Source: Polytrichum commune
Lineage: Eukaryota > Streptophyta > Polytrichopsida > Polytrichales > Polytrichaceae
Length of the DNA stretch: 64,000 nt
Assembly: GCA_950295325.1 (NCBI GenBank)
Contig: OX485809.1
Coordinates: 40,517,081 to 40,581,080 of the forward strand
Direction: 5' to 3'
Part shown: positions 12,250 through 24,150 of the stretch, piece by piece
Layout: every line of letters begins with the position of its first letter
Numbering within the stretch: position 1 is the first letter of the stretch
Notes under the pieces: generated by a model
Told to the model about the DNA's origin: nothing
The model's database searches: none
Seen by the model: the letters and a program-made list of their open reading frames with translations, nothing else
Translations under genes and position numbers: made by a program

Positions 12250-12425
12250 GGCCATTTTGTTCTTCCATGGAGAGATACCCAAATCTCAAGGAAGAGGTTG
12301 GCGGTTCGAATCCCGGCTGTGAAATCTCCTCTCTACTTGACGGAAAACTTGCCAGGTGGTCAACTGCCTCCTATGCTTTGACGTTGGCATGTCAGCCTCA
12401 AAAAAATAAAAAAATAAAAAAATCC
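12250..12425 (+). mobile_element. SINE candidate with B-box and A-rich tail
   Basis: A perfect tRNA-type B-box, GGTTCGAATCCC, lies at 12302-12313. About 100 bp later the unit ends in three tandem units of (A)7T or close variants (12400-12422). This combination of an internal Pol III promoter and an A-rich 3' tail defines tRNA-derived SINEs. The A-box is not clear, so the head may be truncated. CCATT occurs both before the head and after the tail, a possible short target duplication. Confidence 0.6.
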
Positions 12426-12494
12426 ATTGTAACATTAACATAATTTGCTTTAACCAAGTTATGGATAGTAACTGGAATATAGCAAATTCTATTA

Positions 12495-12675
12495 TTATTA
12501 CACCAGAAAGTTGCACAAAGAATGAGAAATCTGGCATATCCATCATAACTTGGTTATATTCCTGTTGCTAATAACCTCAAGGCCTATACTTTTCTGCTGT
12601 AACAAGAATATAACCAAGTTATGGATAAGCCAGTTATCTCGTTCTTTATCATCCTTGCAACTTGTGCTTTTAGCT
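12495..12675. repeat. Long imperfect inverted repeat (hairpin, MITE- or precursor-like)
   Basis: The core arms are 12537-12566 (TATCCATCATAACTTGGTTA and on) and 12601-12627, its reverse complement with few changes, around a loop of about 34 nt. Pairing extends outward through GTTGCA.AAAGAATGAGAAAT and CTGGCATATCC to about 12495 and 12675. A third copy of AACCAAGTTATGGATA lies at 12452-12467. No frame is supported. Confidence 0.6.
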
Positions 12676-14312
12676 ATCCACAACAAATCTCAAGAGATTT
12701 TGGTTGATTATGTAGATTTTTATTTCTATTTCTAAAGGATATTAGTTCTAAATTTGTAACACTAGGTACACTAATATGTGCAAATTGCAATCAGGTTGTC
12801 CGAACTCATATACCAACAATCCACATTATTTTTAATATTGACTACAATAGTAACAGAATGAAGTAATATTTTTCTACTACGGTTGTTGTGCAGATGAACC
12901 AATAAAGTTATAAGTCTTTGTAACATGGTTTCAATCCAAGGTACTTTGCATGGGTAAAGAGACAAATCCCGGGATGCATAATACCCATAATGCCCCCTCA
13001 TCTATTGAGCTTTAACTTGTCTTAGATTGGGCCCATAACATTATTAAGCCATGTCGGTTTCAGGACCTTGGAATATGCCAATTGTATTATATGGGGCCTT
13101 TAAAAAAGAGTAAGAATATTCATTTACTATCCATACATTCAAGATGACAATTGGAAACTTAGGTGGAGTTATACTCTCGGCACTATTCACATGATTAGTG
13201 TTCATCCCGGTATTATACATTGAAAATACCGGCACTATTCACATTATTTGTACCGGCATCAATTACTTCTTATTTTAAAAGTTTCTTTCCATGAAAGTAA
13301 GATAGTCGAGACCCATGTCAAATGCTAAATATAGAATGGAACACAACCATGCAATTGAGTAATATTACGTCAAAACTAGAAAACCTCCTCTTCCTCTATT
13401 CAGTTGGTTTTTTTCCAAACTACCATATTGTATTCCCTTCATGGTGGATTAGGCCTTAACTCTTAAAGGACCAAAGTGATTATGGAAAGTGAAATGACTT
13501 GGGATGGAAGGCTTGATGAATCATTAAGTCATATCTATCAATAAATAGAACTGGTTGGAAACAACCGAAAGATGACAATGATACCATTGGAAGTTGCATG
13601 AATGCTTGTGTTGTTGAGCACACTACATTCCATTTTATTTTTATTTTTTGAAAATCTACAAAATATAAATGTGCTAATTAAAGAGTTTGTCTCTTTTTCT
13701 ACAAAGTCAAAGTATGTATTCCGCACAAGAAGCAAGAAGAAATACAATCATATGTGGCAATGATGACCAGATATATTAAATATAGATATAAAACCAACAC
13801 TAGTGTATATATATATGCATTGAGTTTTTTTATACTTGTTTTCATTTCAGACATATTTGTGGTATTTGTTGATTATTAGGAAATTTGATGACAATTTGCG
13901 TCCACATCCCCGTTTTCACTCCTTTGTTTGATGGCTAGGTATTATTTATTTATTGGTCGTTGACCAACACCAACTACGTAGTGACCATACAAACCGGATT
14001 TGAATTAAGTTGAGTTAAGTGGTGGGCTTTAATTAGCGCCCTACTTATGGTTTGTCTTAGCTCACAAGTTGGGTCGGACAATAGTTGCATGCCGTGGCCT
14101 AATTTAGCGAGCTCAAAATTACTGTGTCTTAGGGTCACATTTAGGGTGGCCAGCTCTGCCTAATGGCCAAGTTTAGATGCATAGGCACGTCTTTCCTTAT
14201 AGCGGTTCTCAAGTACCCATGCATGTGTTCCCTGGGTTGGCCATTACAAGCCTTCCCAAAGACCCCATGGGCAACTAGTCGCACTATCAGTTGACGCACA
14301 AGGTAATATACC
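12676..14312. other. Non-coding stretch
   Basis: No supported gene or RNA. A short repeated phrase, GGCACTATTCACAT, occurs twice near 13180-13245. The rest is AT-rich sequence with short frames only. Confidence 0.4.
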
Positions 14313-14525
14313 AATGCTTAAGCCTTACGGGTGTTATTTGGTTGATTCTCATAATCTTTGCATGTGTTATTTGGTTGATTCTCATAAGCATTGTGAGTGT
14401 TATTCAATTACTTCTTATAAGCCTTGCGGGTGTTATTTGGTTAATTCTTATAAGCCTTGTGGGTGTCATACAATTATTCCTTATAAGCATTGCGGGTGTT
14501 ATTAGGTTGACTCTTAAAAGCCTAT
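14313..14525 (+). repeat. 33-bp minisatellite, about six units
   Basis: Units of the form GGGTGTTATTTGGTTGATTC followed by TTATAAGCCTTGC repeat every 33 bp with point differences. Because 33 is a multiple of three, two forward frames stay open and read 11-residue repeats (CGCYLVNSYKP-like and GVIWLILISLA-like). These look like by-products of the repeat and not a gene. Confidence 0.75.
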
Positions 14526-15419
14526 ATATCACACGTGTGTGGTTTTATTTTGCCCATGTGAGGATCAAACAAGAACTGCCGTAAAGACCCGTGCTAAACA
14601 AAGATTATGAATTACATCTTTTAATTAACTACTTCACTCTAAAATTATGAACATAACTGAAATGATGTATGTTTTCAATCAAGGATCCAACCATCATGCA
14701 TGACAACAATTATTGAGTCAAGAAGCACTTCAAATATGGATAACAAATTCAAAATTATGCCCAAAGTAAGTTTGCTCATACATTTTGTGCTTCATGTGCA
14801 TTTGTTACCTAGTCATGAAGTGCCATTTGTTAGGGTTATGAAATTCAACACTTCCGTGGGAGTGAATGGACTGCCATGACATACGTTGGGCGGATGATAA
14901 CTACTTTTCACATCCAACTCATGTGGTGTGCATATAGTGATTGTGTCGTGTCGTAACCCAATTAATGTACCCCTCAAACAAGAAATCTCATGTTTTGCTC
15001 CAATAACTTGTGTTCTCTCCCAACGCCTGGTTGGCGTGCTCTATGTGAGTGCCATCATATGTTGTTTGGTCCCACATGCATTACTTTCAAAAATGCAAGT
15101 AATAATGCAACATTTGCTCATCCTCATCCCCAACCATCCACTTTGGGTCTTTTGGTATATGGATTATATCTCATTCCTTGTCTATTCGGTGTGATTCATG
15201 TTTGGGTTTAGGGTCGTAGTCATGAATTACTCCAAGAATGGACGTGAGGAAAGCCCTCTCCCATCCAATATGTTAGGAGGATAGTTCAAGTAGTGACAAT
15301 GAGGTTTTTGGCAAATTAAATGATGATTATGTTCTCATCTTGGAGGTTGCATTTGTAGCTAACGAAACTCAAGATTCTTTCAATGAAAACAAGCTTGAAT
15401 TAGCGATTGGCTACTTAGT
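14526..15419. other. Non-coding stretch before the Harbinger relic
   Basis: Two overlapping forward frames at 14928-15211 have no domain. This may be the 5' part of the Harbinger element, but I cannot identify its terminal repeat. Confidence 0.35.
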
Positions 15420-16168
15420 ATGCAGGCTAGCCCCCTCATGTTCAAAACCCTTGCTAATTTCACCATGAATGAATTTCATGATTTTTGTTCGGATATATGT
15501 CCTACCATCATCTCTTACACTAGGACAATTGGCGAGGTTAGCGCACCTGGTGGATGTCCATACAAACTTAGCCCAAAGCAACAACTTTTGGCATTCCTCT
15601 TCTTCATGAAGCACAATAACACTTTCATCTTTAATCATTTGAGTGAGATTGGTCTAAAAGTGCAGTGAATGACAATGTGGTGTTCATTGCATCATGCATA
15701 AATTATGCTATATCACATGAGATTGAGCAGCTTCATAGATATGAACACGAGGTGCTAGGTCAAATGTTACCATATCTAGAAGGAGCCATTGGTAACGTTG
15801 ACAAAACCTTGGTCAAGATCAAGCGGCCATACAAAGACCCCAAGCACTCTAGATGGTTCAACGGAAGGAAGAAGATTTATTCTATCAACAACATTGTCAT
15901 CGTCGATAACAACAACTTGTTCATATACGTGGACCTTGGATACCATGGGTTGTATCATGATGTCACTTGTTTGAGAGACTATGATCTTGACATAAATTGG
16001 CATACCTACATCACCCACATGGATGACTATTTCGAGATGGTACTCGGCAATGTTGGATATATGGGTATGGATAGATACATACTTAGGTGTATGGGTAGAT
16101 TAGAAATGGCTCCAAGGGCATACCTACTTGTGATAAACAATTTTAACAAGCTCCATGCAGGAGATTAG
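15420..16168 (+). pseudogene. PIF/Harbinger-type transposase (DDE_Tnp_4), frameshifted
   Basis: Two frames, 15420-15668 and 15665-16168, overlap at ATGA and are in different phases; together they give about 249 residues. The second carries the family core: GNVDKTLVKIKRP (first catalytic Asp region, normally IDGTH.PI..P), then SRWFNGRKKIYSINN and IVDNNNLFIYVDLGYHGLYH, followed by D-VTCLRD. This matches the RK..YS.N....D.....G..GS.HD....R pattern of HARBI1-like nucleases. The protein is shorter than the usual 350-450 aa and lacks a clear third acidic residue. The frameshift and truncation make it inactive. No partner Myb-like gene was found nearby. Confidence 0.7.
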
Positions 16169-17697
16169 GTGTGGGTGGAGTGGGGTATTGGTGGCTTGAA
16201 GCATAAGTTCAAGTGCTTTATGAAACACTTTTACTTTATTAAGGTCACATTTTTGGTCATAAGGCTTCAACTTTAAATGGTGTAACCCGCTACTAACTGG
16301 TGAACTTAAATCCTATAATTCTAGAGAATAAATTAGCCTTTTGATGCCTTACTTCCCCTATGTTTGTTTATGTGATAGCATTTCTTAGGTATACCTTGAA
16401 CTCCTTATAATTATTCCAAGGTCATAAATCTATATGTCCTATATCTTGATTTGTGAAACTTTAATGGGATACAAGACTTATCCTTAAACATGTCCTTGAA
16501 ATCCCTTGGGAGTCATGTGCTCAAGTCCTACAAGGTCATAACCTTTAAATCCTAATGTCACGAATAAGTGCCCTTAGAATATGTAAGAATCTTGCATGCT
16601 ATTCTAAGCTTGAGTTATTATTGTAGGTAAATAGTTTTACTTTCTTTGCAATCTTATAAGGTCTTAAAACAAAGATTTTACTTGTCAGTCTCCAAAATTT
16701 CTTAGTCAATAACTTCAAGATTTCTCATAAGTATCGAACATAAATTGTAAGTACATTATGTAACTTAATGAAATCTAAAATCGAACCTAGTTGATGGGAC
16801 ATTCCCTTGAGTTTTGAAGTTTTAAGGGTTTTATTCAAGTGTGACAAGGCAGGATATTTGTCCACCTTGATAGCTTGCTGTGATTTTGTCTCTTGGAACT
16901 CCTTGTGATGATGGTCAATTCCTACTATGATTAGATCTCACATGTTATCTTCGTGGAAGCCTTTGATGATGCCACAGTCTAATCTCATGAGTCAACTTCA
17001 GTAAGTTTCTTTGAACCTTAGCATCCTTGTTTTTGGATCCTTGCTTGTATTTAAGCGCATTGAAGAGCATCTTTTTGGATGTTGGCTTAAGGGTTCATGT
17101 TGCAAGTGCACGACGCAAGTATTTACTTCACATGAAAGAGTTGAATACCCAAGTATTTAAGTAACCCCTTTCATTGGAGTAGCTCAAGCATTTGTTCTTA
17201 GATCCTTCTAAGTATAATTGAACCCCCAAGTTTACCATTGTAATGCTAATGTCCAAGTAGCTCCAAGTTGTAAAAAATCTCAACCCTTCAATGATGATCT
17301 TTGATTTTAAGTTTTCCAAGTTCTATAGATTCTAACTAGCAATCTTTATGTATCCAAAATGATTGATTGTTATTGTTCATTCATCTCAAAGAATGCTACA
17401 AGTCTCATATATCCTTGATCATTTCCCAAGTGTTCATGAGAAGGCTCAAACCTTTAAAGTTGACATCCGATGGTTTAAGTCTTGGACTCCTCAAGATTGG
17501 GTTTTAAATCGAGGAACGTAAAATTCCCTTATTCCCGGTGGCCACCCGTTGCATGTTCTCCAGTGGTGGACCTTACCTTAAGTCCCCTCTCCCGTTTGCT
17601 CCTCAATGGCTATGGTGTTTATGCTTTCCTCGTTCTTCATTACTGGCACCAATCCCCTCCTTGTTGGTGTTCTTCTCTTTCCACTCACAATGTGATA
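16169..17697. other. Non-coding stretch between Harbinger and Tigger relics
   Basis: No supported coding region. The phrase AGGTCATAA/AAGGTCAT recurs several times between 16230 and 16550 without fixed spacing. Confidence 0.4.
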
Positions 17698-17972
17698 CTA
17701 CTGTTCTCCCTCTTTAGTATGACATGTTTGGGAAACACAGAAAATGTCGTATTAGTGAGGCGTCGTCTTCTCGTTTATATGACAAATGGCGTAAAATGGT
17801 CGTACTATCGAGAAAATACAAAAACATAAGTAATATAAGCTTAAAATTATGTACAACAAGTTTAAGCAATTTAGGTTATATGAAATAATAACGTATAACC
17901 CCAAAACAATACAAATATTCTCAAGAACTCTTGAAATGGGAGTTTAAAGATCTCTGGTGTTGCCTACCCAAG

Positions 17973-19612
17973 TGTGAGCCCAAATTGGTGCCCACAGGAG
18001 TTTTTAGCCCTGGTACTTATTGAAACCTAGGTTTGGCGTTGACAATGAATGCATAAAAACATAAAAAGAGTGAGGCTTTTACTTGAAAGTTCTTTGTAAG
18101 CTTAAGGGATTAATTAGGTGTGACTTGGACATTGGGTGGGTGAGAATTAGTGCAGGTTTTATTATAGGTTAGAGATACAACTTAGAATTGAGGGGGGAGT
18201 TAGGATTCATGCCACTTCAGACCTTAGAGTTAAGGGTTTGGGTTGAGTTTAAATGTTTGTTTTAGGCTCATGAGTGGTTGGTTCAAGGAGGGGGAGACCC
18301 TCCGAAGTGTGGATGAGGACTGCTTGATTTCCGGATCCGAAGAGGGTCTCGGCCGAGGAGGATACTCCTCTGTTCTCTGGAAAAATTGCGACGGAGTGTG
18401 TGGATTCGAGCGAGGCCCTGCAGAGGCGAGGCCCTACCGGTAGCATAGCTGCTTGAAGGGATTCGTGGGAGAGGGGGCAACTCCTCGGAAATGATGTGGA
18501 TGGAATCGCGATGGAAGGGGCCTCACAACAGAAAGATCAGCTGCTGGGTTGGAGCTGCCAGTCCCCAGCAAGCAGGGGACACTAAGTTGGTCGGAGAATC
18601 AATGCTACTAGCTCGCAAGAGTGAGGGCAAGCTACGTAATCAGGGAGGACATTTACAACAGCAGGAGTATTGATGTGAACCTGGGGGATTGAAGGCTTAG
18701 GAGGCTTCGGATTCGGAGTGCCCAGCCAAATTTTGAGTGCGGCAGGCATCCAGGTAAGGAACGGGGCGAGGATGTAGAGAGAGGTTGATGTCTAAACAGA
18801 GCAGAAGCATTGTGAAGAGGAGCCACAAAATCTCATCCACTTGGGGCGAGTGAATGCGTCTATAAGAATTATTGCGAGTCAGGGCAGAGCTTCACAGAGA
18901 ATACAAAGGAGCGGGGTTAAGGATGGCCAATGTGAGTATTGGCGATTGAAGGTAGGATTACAAGAGAGCATGTGGCCAGTGCAGCCGAAGGGGAGCTTGG
19001 ATCTTTCTGAGGTGAGGGAGAAGGGACTGTATCGACGGGGTGTAACGGCTTCAGGGGGTCGAGAAGCCCTGCTTCGAGGCACAGCCTCACAGGGACTACA
19101 AGGCGGACAGGGATCTATGCGGAGCTGGGTGGAAGGAAAGGCCAGCGGTTGGGAAGGCCGCGGTGGGCCTAGCACTAAGAGGGGGACAGAGAACCACGGG
19201 AGCTGTGGAACCGAACACTGGCCGAATGCACACCTTAACTGAGGTTAACCAGGACACGGGGAGTTGAATTTAGGTAGTTAGCAAAAACTGGGATTAGAGG
19301 GTGAGTAAGTAAGAGGCTCAGCTAAGTAGTGGGTTAGGGGTGCATCATCAGGTAGATTATTTTAGTGTTAGGAATGTTATGTTAGGTGGGGTGTGATACT
19401 CACAAAAAAAGGCCATTGAATAAGGCACGACATTCAAAAGCATTTGTTAATGCTTGTAACCTTGGTTCAACTGGAGTAAATTGTGGGTTAGGCATTAATG
19501 TGATTGGTACATGGATCTTACCCACAGTTAGAGAGGAATTTGAGGGAGTGCATGTGAGCTTCAACCCTTCACCCGGACTACGACGCATAAGGGTGGGGGT
19601 TTGAGGTTGACA
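17973..19612 (-). mobile_element. Solo LTR, copy 2, with target duplication CCAAG
   Basis: On the minus strand it starts TGTCAACC and ends TTGGGCTCACA. CCAAG is present on both sides (17968-17972 and 19613-19617). The start shares CAAACCCCCACCCTTATGCG and the following TCGTAGTCCGGGTGA with copy 1. It is 1,640 bp. The GA/GC-rich interior on the plus strand produces several spurious frames (for example 18841-19242). It is inserted into the Tigger transposase and is therefore younger than it. Confidence 0.88.
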
Positions 19613-20654
19613 CCAAGTTAGCAATTGTTATCTTATCTAAATTCCCTACTAGCTTTTGAAAAGTAATAATTTCATTAACATCAAAATGTAAAGAGTTGTC
19701 TAATAAGAAATTAGACAACAATGATGCATGACATTTAGCATCACTAAGCTTTGATGTAGGTGGAGCAACATCATCCACATCTATTGAATGTAGATCAACA
19801 TGAAGATTGAAGCCTTGTGCATAATTGATTCTCAAAGCAACATCCACCAATTCATCAATACTCAATTCTAGCTCAATAATATCTTCCCTTTCCATTTGAA
19901 TGTAAGTCTCGATTCTTCTTGCATTCTATTCTTCTCCCTTTCATCAACTAGGGCAAAATCAACATTCCATGTTGTAGGTAATATACACGCCAACCTCCAA
20001 CAATTCATGACTATATGTGCATCCAACACACTCCATACTTCATAACTCCACATGATAGCATGTCTGATGTTGGCCACCACCTTTCTTAAGTCCTTCAATG
20101 TGGCATCATCATACTGTGATAAAACCCACTGCAAAAGTTTCTTTTTATACTGAATTTTGAAATATGCTATTATACCTTGATCCAAAGGTTGAACTACGCT
20201 TGTAACATTGGGAGGAAGGAATCCCAAATTCATGTTGCTCAATTCCAAGGTCGAAAAACCATGAGACTTACCAACTTTGGCAGTTAACATGTGAAGATGC
20301 ATTATCCAAAATCATAATCACTTTTTAATTTTGGCCTTTGAACTGATTGTTGAGCTGCAAATTCCAAGCTTCAAATATATCCCCCTTCATCCAAGCTGTT
20401 TTATTTGAGTGCCACCAAACATATTCATGAGGTTGCCACCTTCCAAAACATTGTGGTAGCTTAGACGTATAAATCACAAGCAACTTCAACTTATCAATCC
20501 CAGGTGAATTAACAACAAGAGCAAGTGTTACACGCTCCTTTTGTAACTTCCGACCCTTCACCTTCCCTTGTGCTAATGTTTTATTAGGATGTGCTCTAAA
20601 ATATAATCTAATCTCATCCATGTTGTAAACATCTTCAGACTCATAATTTGACAA
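19613..20654 (-). pseudogene. Tigger/jerky-type transposase (DDE_1), broken
   Basis: Frames 20325-20654, 19868-20302 and 19578-19895 read the DDE_1 core on the minus strand. It begins YNMDEIRLYFRAHPNKT with the first acidic residue. The frame-shifted VIMILDNASSHV near 20325-20290 supplies the second Asp. PPNVTSVVQPLDQGIIAYFK supplies the third (QPLD). All three catalytic positions are present, but reading needs at least two frame changes. The CENP-B-like N-terminal DNA-binding part is missing. The C-terminal frame runs into the solo LTR at 19612. Confidence 0.8.
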
Positions 20655-20984
20655 AAGAATAGGAAGAAGGCCACTCTAACCCTGACCAAGTCCATTCTAC
20701 ACTAGTAACCCTAATTATCATTAAGTTCCCAATGATAAGTAAAGTTCCCAAGTAGTTCCCAAGTGAAAATGGATGTATTTTAGATGTACATAACATAGAT
20801 GAAAAGCAAATTAGCATTAATCACCTCTTTAATATGACAAAACGGAGATTCTAAATGTCGTATTATCAAGTGCCGTAGTCGTGTAAAAGAGGGAGTTTTG
20901 AACTAAAAACTTTGGTCACGCAAAAATGTGTCATAATAGCGAGGGTGTCGCATAAACGAGTGTCATATTAACGAGGTTCGACTG

Positions 20985-23900
20985 TACATACTCCACCCGC
21001 CCCAAATACTGACAATTTCTTTATGTTCGCTGTTTGTTGACCAATTTCTTACGTAGACGATGATGAACGGACTTCACAATGCAACTTTATGGGGATGAGA
21101 ATTATGAAGACGTCTTAGGGTAGGACGGAGACTTCTAGTTGTCTTGCAATCTTTGATATTCATACAAGCTCCATATGACGTGTTCATTTGTCACCCCCCT
21201 ACCCCTCTTGATCGGTTTGTTGCAAGTGTCAATGTTTTACGCACGCTATTTCAATAGTATGTACACCCATGAATGTCACATTTGACCAACACATACTCTT
21301 ATCCTCATTACCCATGGAATGTTGTCACATCACAAAACAAAGCATGCTTTATCCTTGATAATCTGCTTTGCATGTCATAAAACAACCCTTAACCTTAAAA
21401 ATTAGTTCTTCACATCCCAACATGAACCTTGACCTCAACAACAAGCTCTATGCCAAAAATATCAACATTTAGCACCAAATTCTAACAAGATACATCCAAC
21501 ATCATCAATTTTGGGAAGAAAAAAGAACAGCTTGCTTTAATGTATAGTGCATGAAATTGGCATGCACATTGTTTTCCCAAATTTTGATACACGTTGTTTC
21601 AATGTAGTCAAACCAATTGGGTTCCAAAGGACAACACCGATTGAATAAATCCTCGTAGCTCAAAGGGATATCATATTCAAAAAAATCTATGGACTTCGTG
21701 GACATTTATAGACCCTCTCATGTTCACAAATTTAGCAACTCCACACATTGCATTTTAGTATCATGATCGCCTTTGATCCCAAGTTCTCTTGCCTTTAGAT
21801 TTCACCAAAAGTGGGGACCAACTCAAGCTTTTTGAAGGAATCTTCCATATTTGCCACTTTGAACACTTGTGTCAGTGACCTAAAAATAAAATTAGGGAGA
21901 GATATCGTTTTGCTCTATTTTCATGACAACAAAACTTGAGAAAATTTGAGTTCTTTTCCTAAGGTTATTCTATTTGGGGAGTACACCATAGCAGTATTCA
22001 ACTACTATCAACCATTCTATTCTAAAAAAACACTGAGAGTGTTTCACCTAAGTTTATCGGGTTGAATTTGTTGGTAAGAAAGAATAAGTAGGGTATGGTT
22101 TGAAATAGTATCTAACTTATTCCTGACCCCACCCAACACACAATGACCAGTAAATAATGTTATGACAAGCAGTGAAAGGAACAAAAGGTGCGTGTACACA
22201 GAGGTGGCAAAAGATAATGGGAATATATAAAAGATATCGAAATGTGTCGGCGCTTAAAACTCAAAAAACCCTCCAAGACTCTCCAGTTAGCTTAAATCAA
22301 GGAACCATTAGGGCATTTTGACCCCAATTCATCCCCGTATTTTACGATTTACTCTATCATGCGTTGACATTTATAGCCGGACATCAGCTACAAGGCTTCC
22401 ACTAGTAGTCCGTACACCACAAAAGATGAGGTTCATACTTTAATGCCATGCATTCAATGGTAAACAATAACAACGTGAGAATCTTCAACCTATAGCGAGA
22501 CTTAGTAGAAGTGAATACTAATCTCCGTGCAGTTGTGCTCACTCCAAGTCACTGTGCTTGTGACAAATATAGTGTTGACCTCTAGACTCACGGGACCAAC
22601 ATGCAACTACACCATGTGCCATTGATTAAGGTATGTGGGCACTTCCAATTCCACGTGCATTTGTGGCCGTTGGATTGAATTGGAGAATTGCATCTACAAA
22701 TCACAAAGATTGTTGTTTCAAGTTTCGTAATCGAAGTTTAGATACAAAAGTAGTTATAAGAGGTCAAAGTGAAGACTCTTTTTTATTTTTTCTTTCTCCA
22801 CAATGATTATGTTATAGACCCTTGGGCTATGTTCATTATTGATCCTATAATTATTTCAAATTGTGAACTTAAACCGCCATTTTTATTTTTATTTTTTTGG
22901 TTGGCAAATTTTGTTCTTAACTTCACACCCTACCATAATTTGCCAAATGCACACCTTATGGTACTATCAATGTTGGCCATTTGTACTTGGGACATGGGGC
23001 TAGGTATTCACTCGGTTATCACGCGGTTATTGGCTATAAGTGTACCCGGCCCTTCGTTTGATATATTGACCATTTTCTTATCATTCTCTGCATAGAAGTT
23101 TCAAAGGACTTCTTCTTGGTGATAATATTTTAGATGTGGACACAACAATAGATAAGGTAGAGGGTGCTTAAACCAACACTTTAAGCCATTGCACATACAC
23201 ATGGCTATGTGGTTGATATATATATAAAAAAATCATATTAGCCTTTAGGCTAAACATAGGTATAAAGAAATGACAGAAAAAAATGTAGCCTCAATTGAAT
23301 TTGATGAATATTGAAAGTCAAATTCACTAGATTCCTTAAGCTAATCCCTAGCAATGATCGGGGAGAACTGGCAGTTAGTTACATATGAACCGGTTGAAGT
23401 TCAAGACTGCAGGAGAATTGCCGTTCATTTTAGAGAAGTTTATAGAATATACCACAATTTAATAAAGGGAAACTGGAGGATGTTAACATGTAACTGATTG
23501 GACTTGCAAACACTAGGATCTCAATTGATTATGCCCAAAAATTTCCCCCATCACTGATCCCTAGGTCCTTTGTATGATGACCTTGCATATGATGAGGACC
23601 CCCACCTTCATTGCCTAGAACTAATGCAACATAGTTGGTACTAGACCCAAGCTAGATCAAAACCTAACTAGTATTGGTGCACAAAGCCACGTGGCCACCT
23701 CTGTGATCCCACCCAATTTGCTTGCAAAACCATTACTTTGCATCCTAGGTATCGAACCCCTTGCACCCTGGGAACCAACCCCCTTTGTGCTTTGTGGGCC
23801 TACCCCCTTGGATTTGTGAATAGAATGATTGGAACCACCCCCTCCATCCCCCCCCCTGGCAGCTGTGAAAATAATGGCTAGAATATGCATTGACAAACCA

Positions 23901-24070
23901 CCCTAAACCCAACTTGAAGCAACATGAGATAGAGAGGAGCCCGTTACCTACCCTACATGGAGGTAGTGGAGGCCACTATGAGGTGATGCCGCTAATGGCA
24001 CCCAAAATTGTCAATCCTGGGGCCGGGCACTCCTATGCCATGGGTAAATTTGGTTCAAGATAGTAGAATG
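20985..24070. other. Non-coding, probably degenerate repeat DNA
   Basis: Only short frames without domains occur (for example 22769-23095, which is rich in Phe and Leu from T-runs). No RNA gene was recognised. Confidence 0.4.
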
Positions 24071-24150
24071 TTACTCCCTCTATCCCAAAACTATTGTCCT
24101 ACTCCCCGGAGTTTAATATCCCAAAATGTTTGTCATTTTTCAAGATCGGA
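24071..24150 (+). mobile_element. Stowaway-like MITE end, single-ended
   Basis: TACTCCCTCTATCCCAAAAC followed by TATTGTC closely resembles the Stowaway/Mariner MITE terminus (CTCCCTCCGTCCCAAAAT-type). It is followed by a degenerate second copy (AATATCCCAAAATGTTTGTC). The matching inverted end was not found in the following few hundred bases, so the copy is truncated or decayed. Confidence 0.45.

Larger units (their letters stand above)
17698..20984 (-). mobile_element. pogo/Tigger-type DNA transposon relic, interrupted by a solo LTR
   Basis: The right end, read inward on the minus strand, is CAGTCGAACCTCGTTAATAT followed by GACAC and is flanked by TA (20985-20986), as expected for this superfamily. 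The left end near 17698 (CTGTTCTCCCTCTTTAGTAT, then GACA) is a diverged partner. Subterminal motifs ATGTCGTATTA and TCGTTTAT recur at both ends. The transposase relic lies inside on the minus strand. A solo LTR occupies 17973-19612. Removing it rejoins the element. Confidence 0.7.

Noticed and set aside
18841-19242. Frames of about 100-130 residues in 18.2-19.2 kb
   Set aside because: They lie inside a solo LTR and arise from its biased composition.
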